NCBI RefSeq assembly: GCF_003286085.1
Contig: NW_020825706.1
Location: 3,658,001-3,722,000 of the forward strand
DNA from: Drosophila persimilis
Taxonomy: Eukaryota; Arthropoda; Insecta; Diptera; Drosophilidae
Direction of reading: 5' to 3'
Length of the DNA: 64,000 bases
The translations under genes were made by a program, and so were the position numbers. Positions 9,980 to 19,740 of this stretch are shown here, in pieces; positions within the stretch are counted from its first letter, which is position 1; each line of letters begins with the position of its first letter. The notes beneath the pieces were generated by a model. That model saw only the letters and a program-made list of their open reading frames with translations. It did no database searches and was not told where the DNA came from.

Positions 9980-10272
9980 TGTAGCAAGGTAATAATTAGT
10001 GAGGCATTCAACTAGTATTTAAAATAGCATACAGCGCGCATTGGTATTTACCGCACCATCGATACACTCGGCGGGAAATACCAATAGTGAGATATCGGAT
10101 AAGAAACATCGATAATAGAGTAAGTGCACTTTGTAAATGGCGATTGTGGGAGACAGACGCGCAGCTAATAAAAAAGGCTTATATAAAATCGCCGGGCTTG
10201 TGTTTTTATACCTAGACAGTTCACCCACGCACCGATGTTGGTCACTACAATTCCCGGGTTAGACGGCCTACA
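9980..10272 (+). repeat. 3' LTR (293 bp)
   Basis: It is the direct partner of 7171-7455. The 14 bases gtcaggatggccga lie 3-16 bp before it and recur just before the LTR of the minus-strand element at 60261. Confidence 0.9.
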
Positions 10273-10276
10273 GTTA

Positions 10277-11302
10277 TGTGTTCATCATAGGAACAAGAAA
10301 ACTTCAAACTTCATTACGTTAACTTGGTCAGTGCCAAAACCAGACAAAAATCGGGTATATGAAAAATCGCTTAAAGGCATGAGTAATACGTGTATAAAAC
10401 CGTCATCATGGTTGAAGACCAACGAATAGTTACCGCATATTTATTCTTTTCAGATGGCTTACTTGGTTCAGGATAATCACTTACGATACGATTACTTGAT
10501 TGCTCGTGGGGCGACTGGTGTATTTGAAGAGTCAGTCAGATCATCCCCATGGGTCGAACGGGTCCAGGCGACGCTTGCAGAGCCCACCGATCGTCTGGAG
10601 GAGCAAGTCCATGCCCTCGGTGGGACGGGCACGTGGCCAATAGAGGTCTCCCGGAATAACCAATCCGTAACTTCTAGACCAGCGTTTCAATACGTAGATA
10701 CTGGTGGTGCTAGTCCTACGCGGAAAGAACAGAACATTTTTCAACGGGTCGCTGTAGCTGGGTGGATAATTACCTCAACAGAATTGCACCACTGTTTCGA
10801 AAAATTTTAGTAAACTGTGGGCGCTCGTTTTCCAAATGGTCGAACGGCTGCCCCAGTATTGGTGATATATAACTGGCGCGTCCACTCAAATTAAATGAGC
10901 CGCACTTGGCACTTTCACTAGGCTTTGACGTTGGCTTGACCTTGGTTTAGAGAACTGGGTCAGCTCTACAAGACTTCTTTTTCCACTGCCGGTCACTCTG
11001 ACGGTCACGAGGAGAAAAAGACAGAGGCTGGGACTACTAAGTACAGCAACGCACTTTTTTTCTATCCTTTCTATGGTCTTCTTCTGTTATACAGAAACCA
11101 GACACAGCAATATTTAATAAAATATAGCTTTATATATAGCTTATATATATAGCTTTGATATAGCTGATAAGCTTTATCAAAGCTCAAAAGTTCTTCAACT
11201 CTAATTTTTTTACGGCCTAGTTTTAGGCTGTAATTTTTGGAGTTAGCCGTGGATAATTAAAATACAAGAAGGCACGAAAAGCGTCGAATATTACACTCTC
11301 GA
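10277..11302. other. unassigned DNA between the LTR element and the LOA RNase H
   Basis: It contains one 118-codon open frame (listed separately) and AT-rich sequence around 11100-11220 with tandem atatagcttt-type motifs. No transposon domain is recognised. The right edge is where LOA coding resumes (about 11303). Confidence 0.4.
10454..10810 (+). CDS. hypothetical 118-residue open frame
   Basis: The ATG follows a splice-acceptor-like tract (tattcttttcag) by zero bases, so it may be an exon rather than a free ORF. The middle is hydrophilic (VQATLAEPTDRLEEQVHAL, a possible short helix). It has no family I recognise and could be a retroelement Gag remnant or chance. There is no second copy in the window. 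Confidence 0.2.
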   Translation: MAYLVQDNHLRYDYLIARGATGVFEESVRSSPWVERVQATLAEPTDRLEEQVHALGGTGTWPIEVSRNNQSVTSRPAFQYVDTGGASPTRKEQNIFQRVAVAGWIITSTELHHCFEKF

Positions 11303-12035
11303 CGCCTTTCCAGGTATCAATCCCACCTAGGGAGGACTTGGAGATGGGCGAACCAGGACCCGCAAATGCGGTCCACTTCTACACTGATGGCTCAAGTTAG
11401 ACGTCCGCGCGGGAGGCGGAGTCAACTGCAGCGAGCTGAACATCAGTCATTTCTTCAGGCTCCCGGACCACTGCAGTGTGTTCCAAGCGGAGGTTGAAGC
11501 CATCAAGGAGGCCATTTCTATCGTTTCCAAACTACTTCTAGACACGCACTTAGTGTGCGTTTTCTCGGACAACCAAGCAGCTATTATAGCTTTAGGCTCA
11601 ATATCGACGAACTCAGCGACTGTAAGTGACTGCAGCAGGTCTCTGCACGAGATCGCGGAACAGTTAGATCTCTTCCTTATATGGGTCGCAGGCCACAGGG
11701 ACATCGAGGGGAACGACGCCGCCGACGAACTGGCCAGGCGGGGTACTACAATTCCTCTCCTATCGGAGAGGAAGCAGGTAGCGATGCCTCTGGCTACGTG
11801 CAGGCTCCTCACGCACGAATTGTTCGAGCAAAATGCCAATAGGAGATGGCAGCAAACCTTTTCCTGTGGGGTCTCAAGATTGATATGGCCACATCGATCG
11901 AAGAAGCGCTCAGCCGAGCTGTATAGACTCAGCAGAGCACAATGCTCTGCAGTTACTCGAGCCATTACGGGACACTGGCAGATCGGCACCCATGCCTCTA
12001 GACTGTCAATCCCTTATAACGCCTTCTGCACATAA
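11303..12035 (+). pseudogene. LOA-clade LINE ORF2, RNase H domain
   Basis: This domain degrades RNA in RNA-DNA hybrids. VHFYTDGSS with the first catalytic Asp lies near 11370, followed by a stop and a small deletion. The frame recovers near 11407. The long frame 11478-12035 carries AEVEAIKEA (catalytic Glu), VFSDNQAA (Asp) and WVAGHRDIEGNDAADELAR (His/Asp). It ends in a TAA where a Cys-rich tail should begin. It is the continuation of 2398-5369. Confidence 0.8.
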
Positions 12036-12744
12036 AGTCCATTGGTTTTCATCCTAAGCGCTTGACAACATTTTTGGATATAATCCGGTCCTGAAATAAC
12101 GAAATCATAATGTTTATGAGTTTATTACCTTTGCTGGATTGTGAAAATATTTACGTTCGTACGTCCACTTCTCATTTAGATGAGCATTGTATTTATGTAC
12201 AATATAAAATGATGCTGCACATGCTGTATGCCTCTGTGCCGTAGTAGTTGATGATTTTGATGGTTCATTAAGATTTATATGGTAATTTTCCAGAACTGCT
12301 TCGATGTCAGCATAAAAACTACTGGTGGAGATAGTTTTTTAGAAAAACTTTTGAATACAGTTTTGGTATTAGGTTCAGGATACAAAGCAGCAACTTTTCC
12401 ACACTCTTTAGTGCCATGAATAGTATTTGTTGTACTATAAAATTGCAAACAGTTCTCGCAAAAATATGCAGTATTATGGGATTTACTATGTTGTGAATAA
12501 CAGAATAATTTCCTCATGCACGTTATATACATATGCATAATGCATAATTTACATATTATCACTATTAATTCCAAGCAAGTTTATGTGGTGAGTCCGAATT
12601 TTCTTAGTCCTCACTGTGGGACTCACAATGTTTTTTCCATTCTCATCGACTTCATAAACATGCTAAAATCCTCATTTGCTGATTCGAATCGCTTGATTCG
12701 TTTGCTTGTTATTGGAAACTCAATTTATTCTAACTCCTTCATAA
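12036..12744 (-). pseudogene. Polinton/Maverick-type family B DNA polymerase remnant
   Basis: Polintons are large self-replicating virus-like DNA transposons with a protein-primed polymerase. On the minus strand, from high to low coordinates, pieces in several frames resemble the polymerase region before and at the exonuclease domain: a KRIKRFESANEDFS-type stretch, the zinc-finger-like CENCLQF...H segment (frame 12275-12574), then PPVVF. The acidic exonuclease I motif follows in the +1 frame, so a single-base shift breaks it. Homologous residues continue in that frame (KWTYERKYFHNPAKVIN). Several other stops are present. Nothing of the polymerase palm, integrase or capsid genes is seen. Confidence 0.65.
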
Positions 12745-12793
12745 TAAATGAGGTCTTGCCGTATGTTTCCGCACCGATAGGATGATGGTATTC

Positions 12794-14266
12794 TTGGACG
12801 TTGACATGCAATTACTGCATCTTTCAAGAGGCGATGCACTTACTGCACCGTCAAGTGGCCCGTGTGAAGTCAGCAGAAGGCTGTTACGCGCGGATCCCAG
12901 GCAAAACGCAGCCCTCCTCCCGCCCAACCGACCGAGGGGCGCTGCCGCATGACGCACGGCGCGTAGCCGAACCGAACGCGAACATGCAAGAAAGATAGCT
13001 ATTAGACTAACATTCGAGGAAAATTAGCACTAAACTTACTAAGAAACTAAGCATGCAATCAAAATACAAATATCACTACAATTACTATTTACTAGAAAGG
13101 TGTGTAAGTATTAGTAATTTAATAAGAGGAATAGAATTTGTGGTGGATATAATATGGTAGAGGGAGTTGTAATCCGAGCATAAGACCATAAACGGTTCAT
13201 GCAAGGAATAATTCGATCTACAATTTCTAGTCAGTCTAATAGGAATCGTGAAGTTTATGCGGCTCAACAGATCAGGGCTGTCTATGTCACCCCTGATCAA
13301 GTTGTGCATAAATATCACACCTCGCATTTTTCTACGGTTAACTAAGGGTGGGAGGTTTACTAAAAGTAGTCTACTAGAGTAAGATGGGAGAGCAGAGCAC
13401 AGCAAAGAGTAAAAATGTTTTTCTGCACTGATTCTATACGGTCCTGGTGTACTTTGTACTGAGGGCACCATACACAGGAGCCGTATTCTAAGATCGGACG
13501 AACAAGCGAGGTAAAGAGAGGTATAGAGTCTTTGTTATATAGGGGTCGTTAAATTCCTTTTACCACATCTTTATAAACCCAAGCCTTATTTACCATGGTA
13601 GAAATGTGTTCGGAAAACTTCAACTTGGGGTCTAACATAGCACCCAGATCATCCACCAGGGTAATTCTCTCAAGAGAACCACCAAATAGGGTATAGGGAG
13701 CCAACAAAGGGCTAGAACGATGAAATGTCATAACTTTGCATTTCGAGGCATTAAGGTGTAACAAGGTAGCACAACACCAAGAGTGAAAGTCATTGAGATC
13801 GAATTGCAAGCGAGAATGAAATGAAATGTCCTTGTACTGGACAAAGAGTTTAACATCATCCGCATACATAAGTACTCGAGAGTATGTTAATACTGAAGGC
13901 AAGTCATTAATAAAGAGTGTGAAGAGTAAGGGGCCTAGATGGCTGCCTTGTGGTACTCCCGAAGAAAGCTTTACTGGTAAAGAGTGGGAGTTTTTAAAGA
14001 GAACTCTTTGAGACCTAGAACAAAGATAGCTAGAAATCCATCTCAGGAGGTTGGGCGGAAACCCTAAAAGGTCAAGTTTATGTGCTAAAAGGGAATGGTT
14101 TACAGAGTCGAATGCTTTACTAAAGTCGGTGTAAATAACATCCGTCTGTAAGTTACCTTGAAAGCCTTTAATAATGAAAGAGGTAAACTCTAATAAGTTC
14201 GTGGTGGTTGATCGCCGCCTTATAAATCCATGCTGAGTCGGAGATATAATTTACTTGCAGAGATGT
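12794..14266 (-). pseudogene. CR1-clade LINE, 5'-truncated (copy A)
   Basis: The 3' terminus (ttggacgttgacatgcaa on the plus strand) is shared with copies starting at 33254 and 48385, defining the element's end. Minus-strand frames 13085-13471 (C-terminal tail) and 13549-13902 (YADDVKL palm and thumb) match copy B. Frame-shifting deletions follow MVNKA, and 24 bp present in B (near 48820) is missing. The 5' truncation lies at agatgt, which is also the start of the neighbouring BEL-like block. Confidence 0.85.
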
Positions 14267-14578
14267 ATAGACGGAAGATATATTGACGCGAGAGCGAGAA
14301 CCGAAAAGTCAGGATCCGCGTCTGTAGCTGCGCAGAGAATGAGAGATTCGACGCTTAAAGTACCGGAATGTGTATATAAATATTCCAGTCGCACTCTGAC
14401 TGAATTTGCACTTTAAACTGTTTTTCAACGTGCATCCAAATGTTTCAAACGATTCCTACTGGGTCAATCTAATAATATGAGGTACAGGTTACAACCTCTA
14501 TTCTACCTGAAATCCACTTATTATTTTGTGCAATCCTCACTTGGAAGAAACCTGTTTCAAACGAATCCTATGATTCTC
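14267..14578 (-). other. BEL-like LTR/5'-leader fragment
   Basis: It is the same block as 2087-2397. A TATA-like tgtatataaatattcc is visible near 14371. The right end coincides with the T1 unit end. Confidence 0.4.
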
Positions 14579-14869
14579 TTGTAATAAGAGGAAGTGAAAT
14601 TCAACCAATCAAAAGTAAAACAGAAAACATTAAAAATAAATAGTGTTTAAATGTGTTATATTTATTATATACATATGTATATATATTATTTTTAGAACAA
14701 TACATAAAATATTCTTATTATATCCTTACTACTTGGTGGCGCCCTCTCAAATCGATCCATTGCTCATTTATATTCTCTCTCCTCCCTCTTACTGTCAATG
14801 AACCTGTTTTTACGATTGGTTCCATGTTACGATTCAAACAACCCTCAAACAGGTAGGTCATCCCCTTGC

Positions 14870-15405
14870 AATGAATCTAATGTGATAGTTTAAAGGTATT
14901 TTTTAAGTGCTTCCTGAAAAATGGTTTCGATACTCCTGAACCTTTCTACTTTCTCTATAATTTATATTCCTCTTTTGTGTACCTAACACAGTCCCATAGC
15001 AATGTGCCTATATAATAACTACTCATGGCCTTTTCATAATTGGGCTCGGTGACTTGAAACTCCATTGTTGTTCCTAATTTAAATTAAATTTTAAATTTTT
15101 CTATCACCGGTATGCTATTGTCGCTATGGACTAGTCTCTCGAAAATGCTAATGAAATTTTTGACCTCCGAATGTTTACCACTAAATTTGGGTAATGCCAA
15201 CTTCGGAAGTCTCGTACAAGTTTGGGCTGAAGAAGACCAGTGCTTCGTATCGCTTGCTGCATCAAAGGCGATAAGCGTTCTTATCTTTACCTCTTATCTT
15301 AGTTATAATCGTCAGCTCCTCCAACTCGGCTGCATATGCATCATCACCTATTATCTCCTCGATTTGCTCTTGCAAATAGTTCGCCTTTTCAGTTGAAGGA
15401 TTCAA
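14870..15405 (-). pseudogene. BEL/Pao gag remnant
   Basis: Translating the minus strand gives segments typical of BEL Gag (DUF1759-like): EKANYLQEQIEEIIGDD near 15390-15340, a KLALPKFSGKHSEVKNF-type segment near 15200-15100, and MEFQVTEPNYEKA near 15065-15025. They lie in two frames with stops between them. The upstream 14579-14869 shows no feature. The protein would be the capsid precursor of a BEL retrotransposon, but this copy is dead. Confidence 0.65.
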
Positions 15406-15426
15406 ACAATCTAATCTACAGAAAAC

Positions 15427-16003
15427 AAACAAACACACGTATCAAAGCCGGCTTTGCTTAGCGCCTAGATTTCAGAGACTATAAGAGCTAGAGCAAACAA
15501 AATTTTGATCCACACTACTGAGATATCGGACCTAGACGAGTTTGTTTAAAAATTTCCCCACACCACCGCAATGGACGAAAATCTGTGGAAAATCCACAAA
15601 TCTCAGAGACTATTAACGCTAGAGTAACCAAATTTGGTATCCGCACTCCTCTTAGACCTCACTATAAAACGTATATCTCAAAATTTCTCCCCACCCCCTT
15701 CCGCCCCCACAAAGGACGAAAATCCGTGGCATCCACAATATTAAAGATACGAGAAAACTAAAAATCATAGAGAATGACCATATCTATGAGATTGCTGAAT
15801 CTGGATCAGATCGGATCATTTTTATAGCCAAAAGAAAAAAATTAATTTGCAGTGGCTTCGCAGCGCCCGACGTCATGTTCAAACACGTTTTCTGTCTCTC
15901 CCGCTCGCACACACTTTCGCTCAATGTAGCCATACTGACTAAGTATCGGGTATAAATGTAGAGTTGCGGAAGCCGCAGCAACTCAGAACGTTCCCCCTCG
16001 TTT
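15427..16003 (+). mobile_element. DINE-like element, truncated
   Basis: It is homologous to 5529-6654 in the opposite orientation, lacking the microsatellite and the INE-1-like terminus. It ends with the hairpin agttgcggaagccgcagcaact and the terminal gaacgttccccctcgttt. It is non-coding. Confidence 0.7.
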
Positions 16004-16540
16004 GAACAAAAACGTTATTCGAAAACGAATTGTAATATTGAATGTTGAGGCACGAGGTATCAAGAGAGAGTGGTTGAAAGTAACGTAAGAAAACATATAC
16101 CCCTCAGATACAGGGTAGCGAGTCACTTGGCAAGTAACAGCCGAAAAGAATATACCACTTAGATACCACTTAGATAGTTAAGCTCAAGAGCGGCAGCAAA
16201 AATGCTCCAAACAAACACATCGCAAGTGGCTGTGGAGAAGCGAAAGCGGAATAATGAACCGGTGCTGCTGCTTGTATGTACATATGTGTGGATATTTTCT
16301 ATACACCGGGACTTGGGCGAACGAACAAACTTTCTGGTGAGGTTTGGTGACGGGGAAGTTAGAACAAAAGTGTGGGGAGGGGCGACAGTGATTGCAGTGC
16401 TATTGCAAATAGCGGTTCACATATGTATGTCTGTATATGTCGATATGTATGTATTTATGTGTATTTTGTTTATATTTATATGAAATTATTAATAAAAATG
16501 CATGCAATCAATCTCTACTATGTATATCATACGCATGTGC
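16004..16540. other. unassigned AT-rich DNA with simple repeats
   Basis: A doubled accacttagat (about 16155-16177) and tracts of tatgtatg-type repeats near 16420-16480 are visible. A 93-codon frame at 16202-16483 loses 39 bp in unit 2, is partly simple repeat, and is not proposed as a gene. Confidence 0.4.
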
Positions 16541-16728
16541 CTAGAATTGAGAGCGATGTCCAATGTTTTCAGCACAAGACACTTCACAGAAAGCTTTAGA
16601 TGTTTTTTCTCTGCCTTTAATTTTTTGCACAAATACATCTGATTCTGCTTTTGGATCTTTGAGTCCACCTGTTACTTTCCTAGCTTGATCGCAGGGAATG
16701 CACACAGGGCAATGATTACTTGCAAAAA
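16541..16728 (-). CDS. exon-like open frame, unknown Cys-containing protein
   Basis: The minus strand has a splice-acceptor-like ttaattttcag ending at 16729, then about 62 open codons to a TAG at 16541. Visible residues include HCPVCIPCDQARK, a lysine-rich middle (KDPKAESDVFVQKIKGR) and CEVSCAENIGHRSQF. Five cysteines in CxxCxxC and CxxxC spacing could bind metal. I do not recognise the family and see no partner exon. It may be the terminal exon of a captured gene or a transposase tail. Confidence 0.35.
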
Positions 16729-17412
16729 CTGAAAATTAAGTTGCCTATAATCAAATTTACAGGCAACCCGAGGGCGCCATGAAAAATCAGAAGAGAACGT
16801 AGAACCGAAAGCTTTGGGTGGCTATTTATTATTTATTTCGGCAAGACGGATTTGAAAGAATGAATCTATTTTTTCACAATTTAATCTTTTAGTCAATGAT
16901 TACCTATTCAAAAAATATTCGACTATTCCATTCGAAATATTCCATGCAAAATCTCAGAACAACATCGTTTTAATCACGCTCGCGGCAGCCTTTGATAGGT
17001 GCCGGCTTATTTGTTTACTCTTGACTCTGTTTACATTCTAAAAGCTACAATAGAGGCAATTGTTTATAATTTTCATGAGCCTAGTATTAATAAGTCAACG
17101 AATGCGTACAGAAAGTCGGATGAAACGGGTGGTAGCGATAAAAGCCAATAATTTCAACAATAATATGCCAGAAATGGTCAGTCTTTGTTAAGATGGAATG
17201 CTTTTCCCAGTTCTATATGGTTGAAAATAGAGAACAACTCATTGCTTTGCCAGAAATGCAACGGCACGGTTATATTTTTATATGGCCTGCCGCTATCACA
17301 GCTGTGAGCTTGTACTGAAAACTCTGTATGAAGCAAAAGTTACATTCCCTTTTTAAAAAGCTAAAGGGCTCTTGAAAAAATCTGGAGCATTCAAAAATAC
17401 AATCTGGTCTAC
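16729..17412. other. unassigned DNA
   Basis: A segment near 16803-16835 (accgaaagctttgggtggct) resembles the flank of the putative BEL#2 LTR at 29372-29396. A 73-codon minus-strand frame (17270-17491) shows no domain and runs across the T3 breakpoint. Nothing else is recognised. Confidence 0.35.
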
Positions 17413-18106
17413 AAAATTTGGAAGCGCACTTTAATTGTTCAAAATTTTTTGAGAGCTTGGAGCGAAACGGAAAAAAAATTATGCAAAACAAGATGTTCGG
17501 GAGTTAATTGAACCCTCTATAGTATTCCTAGGTTGTGACTAAAAAGACTCAAAAATGTATGTAATTTTTTTCAATTTTTTCCATTGTAGACAACCATATC
17601 CGTAAAAAGCAAGATATCATTTCATAAAATGAAAAAGTTAAAAACAAATTTTTGAGCCTGTGCCGTTAATCATGTAACAATAACTCATCCTATTTAAAAA
17701 AAACAAGAAAAGTCTTTCTTTACTTAAGGCAGTAAACATACACTTTAAGGCGAAAGGAAAAGAAAAATAGGGTATACGTTATTAAATACGGAAAATAAAT
17801 TTCTTACCCTGCCGACAGAAAAATCCCTCGAAAAATAATATTTTTTTATTTTTATAAAGGCAACGAAAAAATCAATCAGCCAAACTTGAAAGAAATTAAA
17901 TTATTATTTTAAATCTTACCTAAATAAGAATAGTAGATCTGTAAGAGTGTTCAAAGCGTCCATCACCGAAGCTATGTTTTCTTACTTACTGATCATGCTT
18001 TAATAAGAACGCAACCAGTGGAACCGAAATATTTCACCCAAGCTCTTTGATTGAAAGCATCTGCAGTTTATATCTTCAACTGGTTGTAGCGTCTACTTTA
18101 AATACA
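17413..18106. other. AT-rich DNA upstream of the two-exon gene
   Basis: No domain is recognised. Splice-like sites occur on both strands (for example tggttgtag at 18081-18089 just before the gene start), so an upstream non-coding exon cannot be excluded. No clear TATA box was identified. Confidence 0.35.
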
Positions 18107-18579
18107 ATGCGTTATTATATCATATTGTGTTGGATATCAATTTGGAATACATTTTTTCATAACAATGCTGCCGAAATTAATATTTATCTAAATTTAAACG
18201 ATTTACTGAATAGTGGAATTATGCCATTTGATCTGTTTTTCAACCCTATTATTCGGACTAATAAAGAACAAAATACATATAATACAACCATTTTTCAAAT
18301 TATGAACTATCACAGGTGAAAATTTTATAAACACTTAAATACATGTTTTAAAAAATTTAATTTTGTTTCAGACATTTAAAGCAAAACGTTTTGATATCAG
18401 GTTACATTACGAAAAAAATTTTAAATTTCAAAAGCCTTGTGAATCATTCAACTTTTAAAAGACGAATTAGACGATCACCATATTATTTTGAAGGTTCTGT
18501 TAAAAAACAATTATTTCAGAACGACGCTATTCAGTACAAAACTTTGCCACAAAGGTATATTACTCTAGTTTATTACTAA
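18107..18579 (+). CDS. candidate two-exon small secreted protein, unknown family
   Basis: The proposed structure is exon 1 at 18107-18315, a 56-bp intron at 18316-18371 (cag/gtgaaa donor, ttttgtttcag acceptor), and exon 2 at 18372-18579. Intron size and sites are typical of Drosophila. Splicing keeps the frame and lengthens the protein from about 70 to 138 residues. The N-terminus (MRYYIILCWISIWNTFFHN) looks like a signal peptide. The rest is basic and Asn/Ile/Tyr-rich, with a dense Arg cluster (FKRRIRRSPYYFEG) and later KK. No domain is recognised. A further intron after TTGCCACAAAG cannot be excluded. Three copies exist in the window. A chance frame in AT-rich DNA is the main alternative. 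Confidence 0.45.
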
Positions 18580-18641
18580 TATTTTAAATTTAGTCCCATA
18601 ACTCTTTGTTTGCTAACTGTTCCAGTTAGCGTTCTAATTTG

Positions 18642-18765
18642 TATACCCATGAAGGGGTATATTAAAATGGGCGTACGTTTTTAACGAACAGAAACATCCA
18701 CAACCCTATAAAATGTATATATAATTCAAACCGAGTCGATATGTTTCTATAAACCAGTGTTTGTC
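18642..18765 (+). mobile_element. INE-1-like 5'-end fragment
   Basis: It begins with the inverted-repeat terminus tatacccatgaaggggtata and is followed by degenerate versions of the cgtttccgaccc, tataaagtatatatat and gagtcgat blocks seen at 6654-6480. It is short and truncated. Confidence 0.5.
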
Positions 18766-18835
18766 ACGTTCCTGCCTTGTGAGCATAGTAAAGGGCTTTG
18801 CTGCTACGCTGGCGCTATGCGTATAGTGTAGTGAG

Positions 18836-19740
18836 TGATTTTTTGATTTATTTATTTTATTTTCATGCTCTATCTTAGCGCTACAATTTTACACCTATGT
18901 TTATTGCGCTAGTCACCTTTCGAATTTGTGTAGGAAGCTATTTACTTAAATCTAATAAATATTATCTAACATTTTTAGAGAAGTTTATGTTATTCTTATA
19001 ATTTAACATAAGTTTTTAATGATTATATTATATATTTTATTTATTTGTTATCTATATTTTTTATTTGTATTTGTTAATTAAATTTTATTGATATCCCAAG
19101 AGTTTTTTAACTTTAAAGTGAAATTGTTTTGCGCACCTAATGGTTTTTTTTTGCTATGGCGAAGATTGTTCCATAAACGTATAGCGTTAATGAAGAACTG
19201 TCTCTTCGAGCAAAGCGTTTGAATTCGAGGGCATAAGTAATGGTTTGTTCTTTGTGATGTAGCGTGGCTAAGTTTGCGGTAAAGGTAAATCGGTTCTTGG
19301 GTGGTCACAATTTTATGAAAGTCTACTAAGGTTTTAAAATCAATCCATGAGGTCAAGTTGAGGTCAAGTATTACCGAGACAGGTGTGAAACATGGTCAAA
19401 ACGACTTAAATTAAAAGCATAACGGACAATGGAACGGAATTAAAGCCTACCACTAATGTGCGCAAGTCACGAGCGTCACAATGACCAACAATTGTATGCC
19501 ATCAAAGAGAGTATGGATGAGAATGACTTTAGCAATGAATAGTCTTATTTCTTCTGTCCAAAAAGTTATAGATGCTGAGAGCTGACGCAACAGACCATAT
19601 GTACATACGTCCAGTTGCCTTTGATATATGTTTACTCCATGACAGAGTACTATTGAATGTTATCCCCAGATTAAATACACAATCTTCATAGGAAATCAGC
19701 TCGCTAGCTGTCCCGTCAATTCCAATCCCACGAGTGATCA
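18836..19740 (-). pseudogene. LINE (Jockey/CR1 superfamily), RT C-terminus and 3' UTR
   Basis: Minus-strand frame 19078-19356 ends with the C-terminal signature of many LINE proteins (NAIRLWNNLRHSKK). Upstream in another frame, near 19740-19640, lies an LGITFNSTLSWSKHISK-type thumb segment. A TTTA-rich 3' tail is at 18836-18860. The 3' UTR shares gcgctagtcac with the LINE at 59522-60090. It is 5'-truncated and frameshifted. Confidence 0.65.

Larger units (their letters stand above)
7171..10272 (+). mobile_element. mdg3/micropia-like gypsy-superfamily element, internally deleted
   Basis: Two direct LTRs (7171-7455 and 9980-10272) both begin TGTAG and end CTACA. They are flanked by the same 4 bp, gtta (7167-7170 and 10273-10276), a target-site duplication. 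A tRNA-Leu-like primer site follows the 5' LTR. The single ORF encodes Gag and protease, then passes from the first residues of RT straight into the end of integrase, so most of pol is absent. The result is a 3.1-kb element that could move only if supplied with RT and integrase. Confidence 0.85.
2398..14578. repeat. T1 tandem duplication unit, 12,181 bp
   Basis: Bases 1-2397 repeat 11825-14578 apart from a net 357-bp difference near 920. The sequences part after gattctc (2397 and 14578). On the left copy the next bases are the interior of the LOA ORF1; on the right copy they are other sequence. The simplest reading is a head-to-tail duplication whose unit starts at 2398 and ends at 14578. Confidence 0.8.

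Noticed and set aside
16202-16483. 93-codon plus-strand frame as a gene
   Set aside because: It ends in a simple repeat and loses 39 bp between otherwise near-identical units, with no recognisable domain.
18454-18480. Arg cluster in the two-exon gene as a furin site of a prohormone or envelope protein
   Set aside because: Basic clusters are common, and no envelope or peptide-hormone features accompany it.
18580-18702. Third exon of the two-exon gene reading through 18593-18690
   Set aside because: It would need a 39-bp intron, too short for a fly intron, and would run into an INE-1-like fragment; kept only as a caveat.
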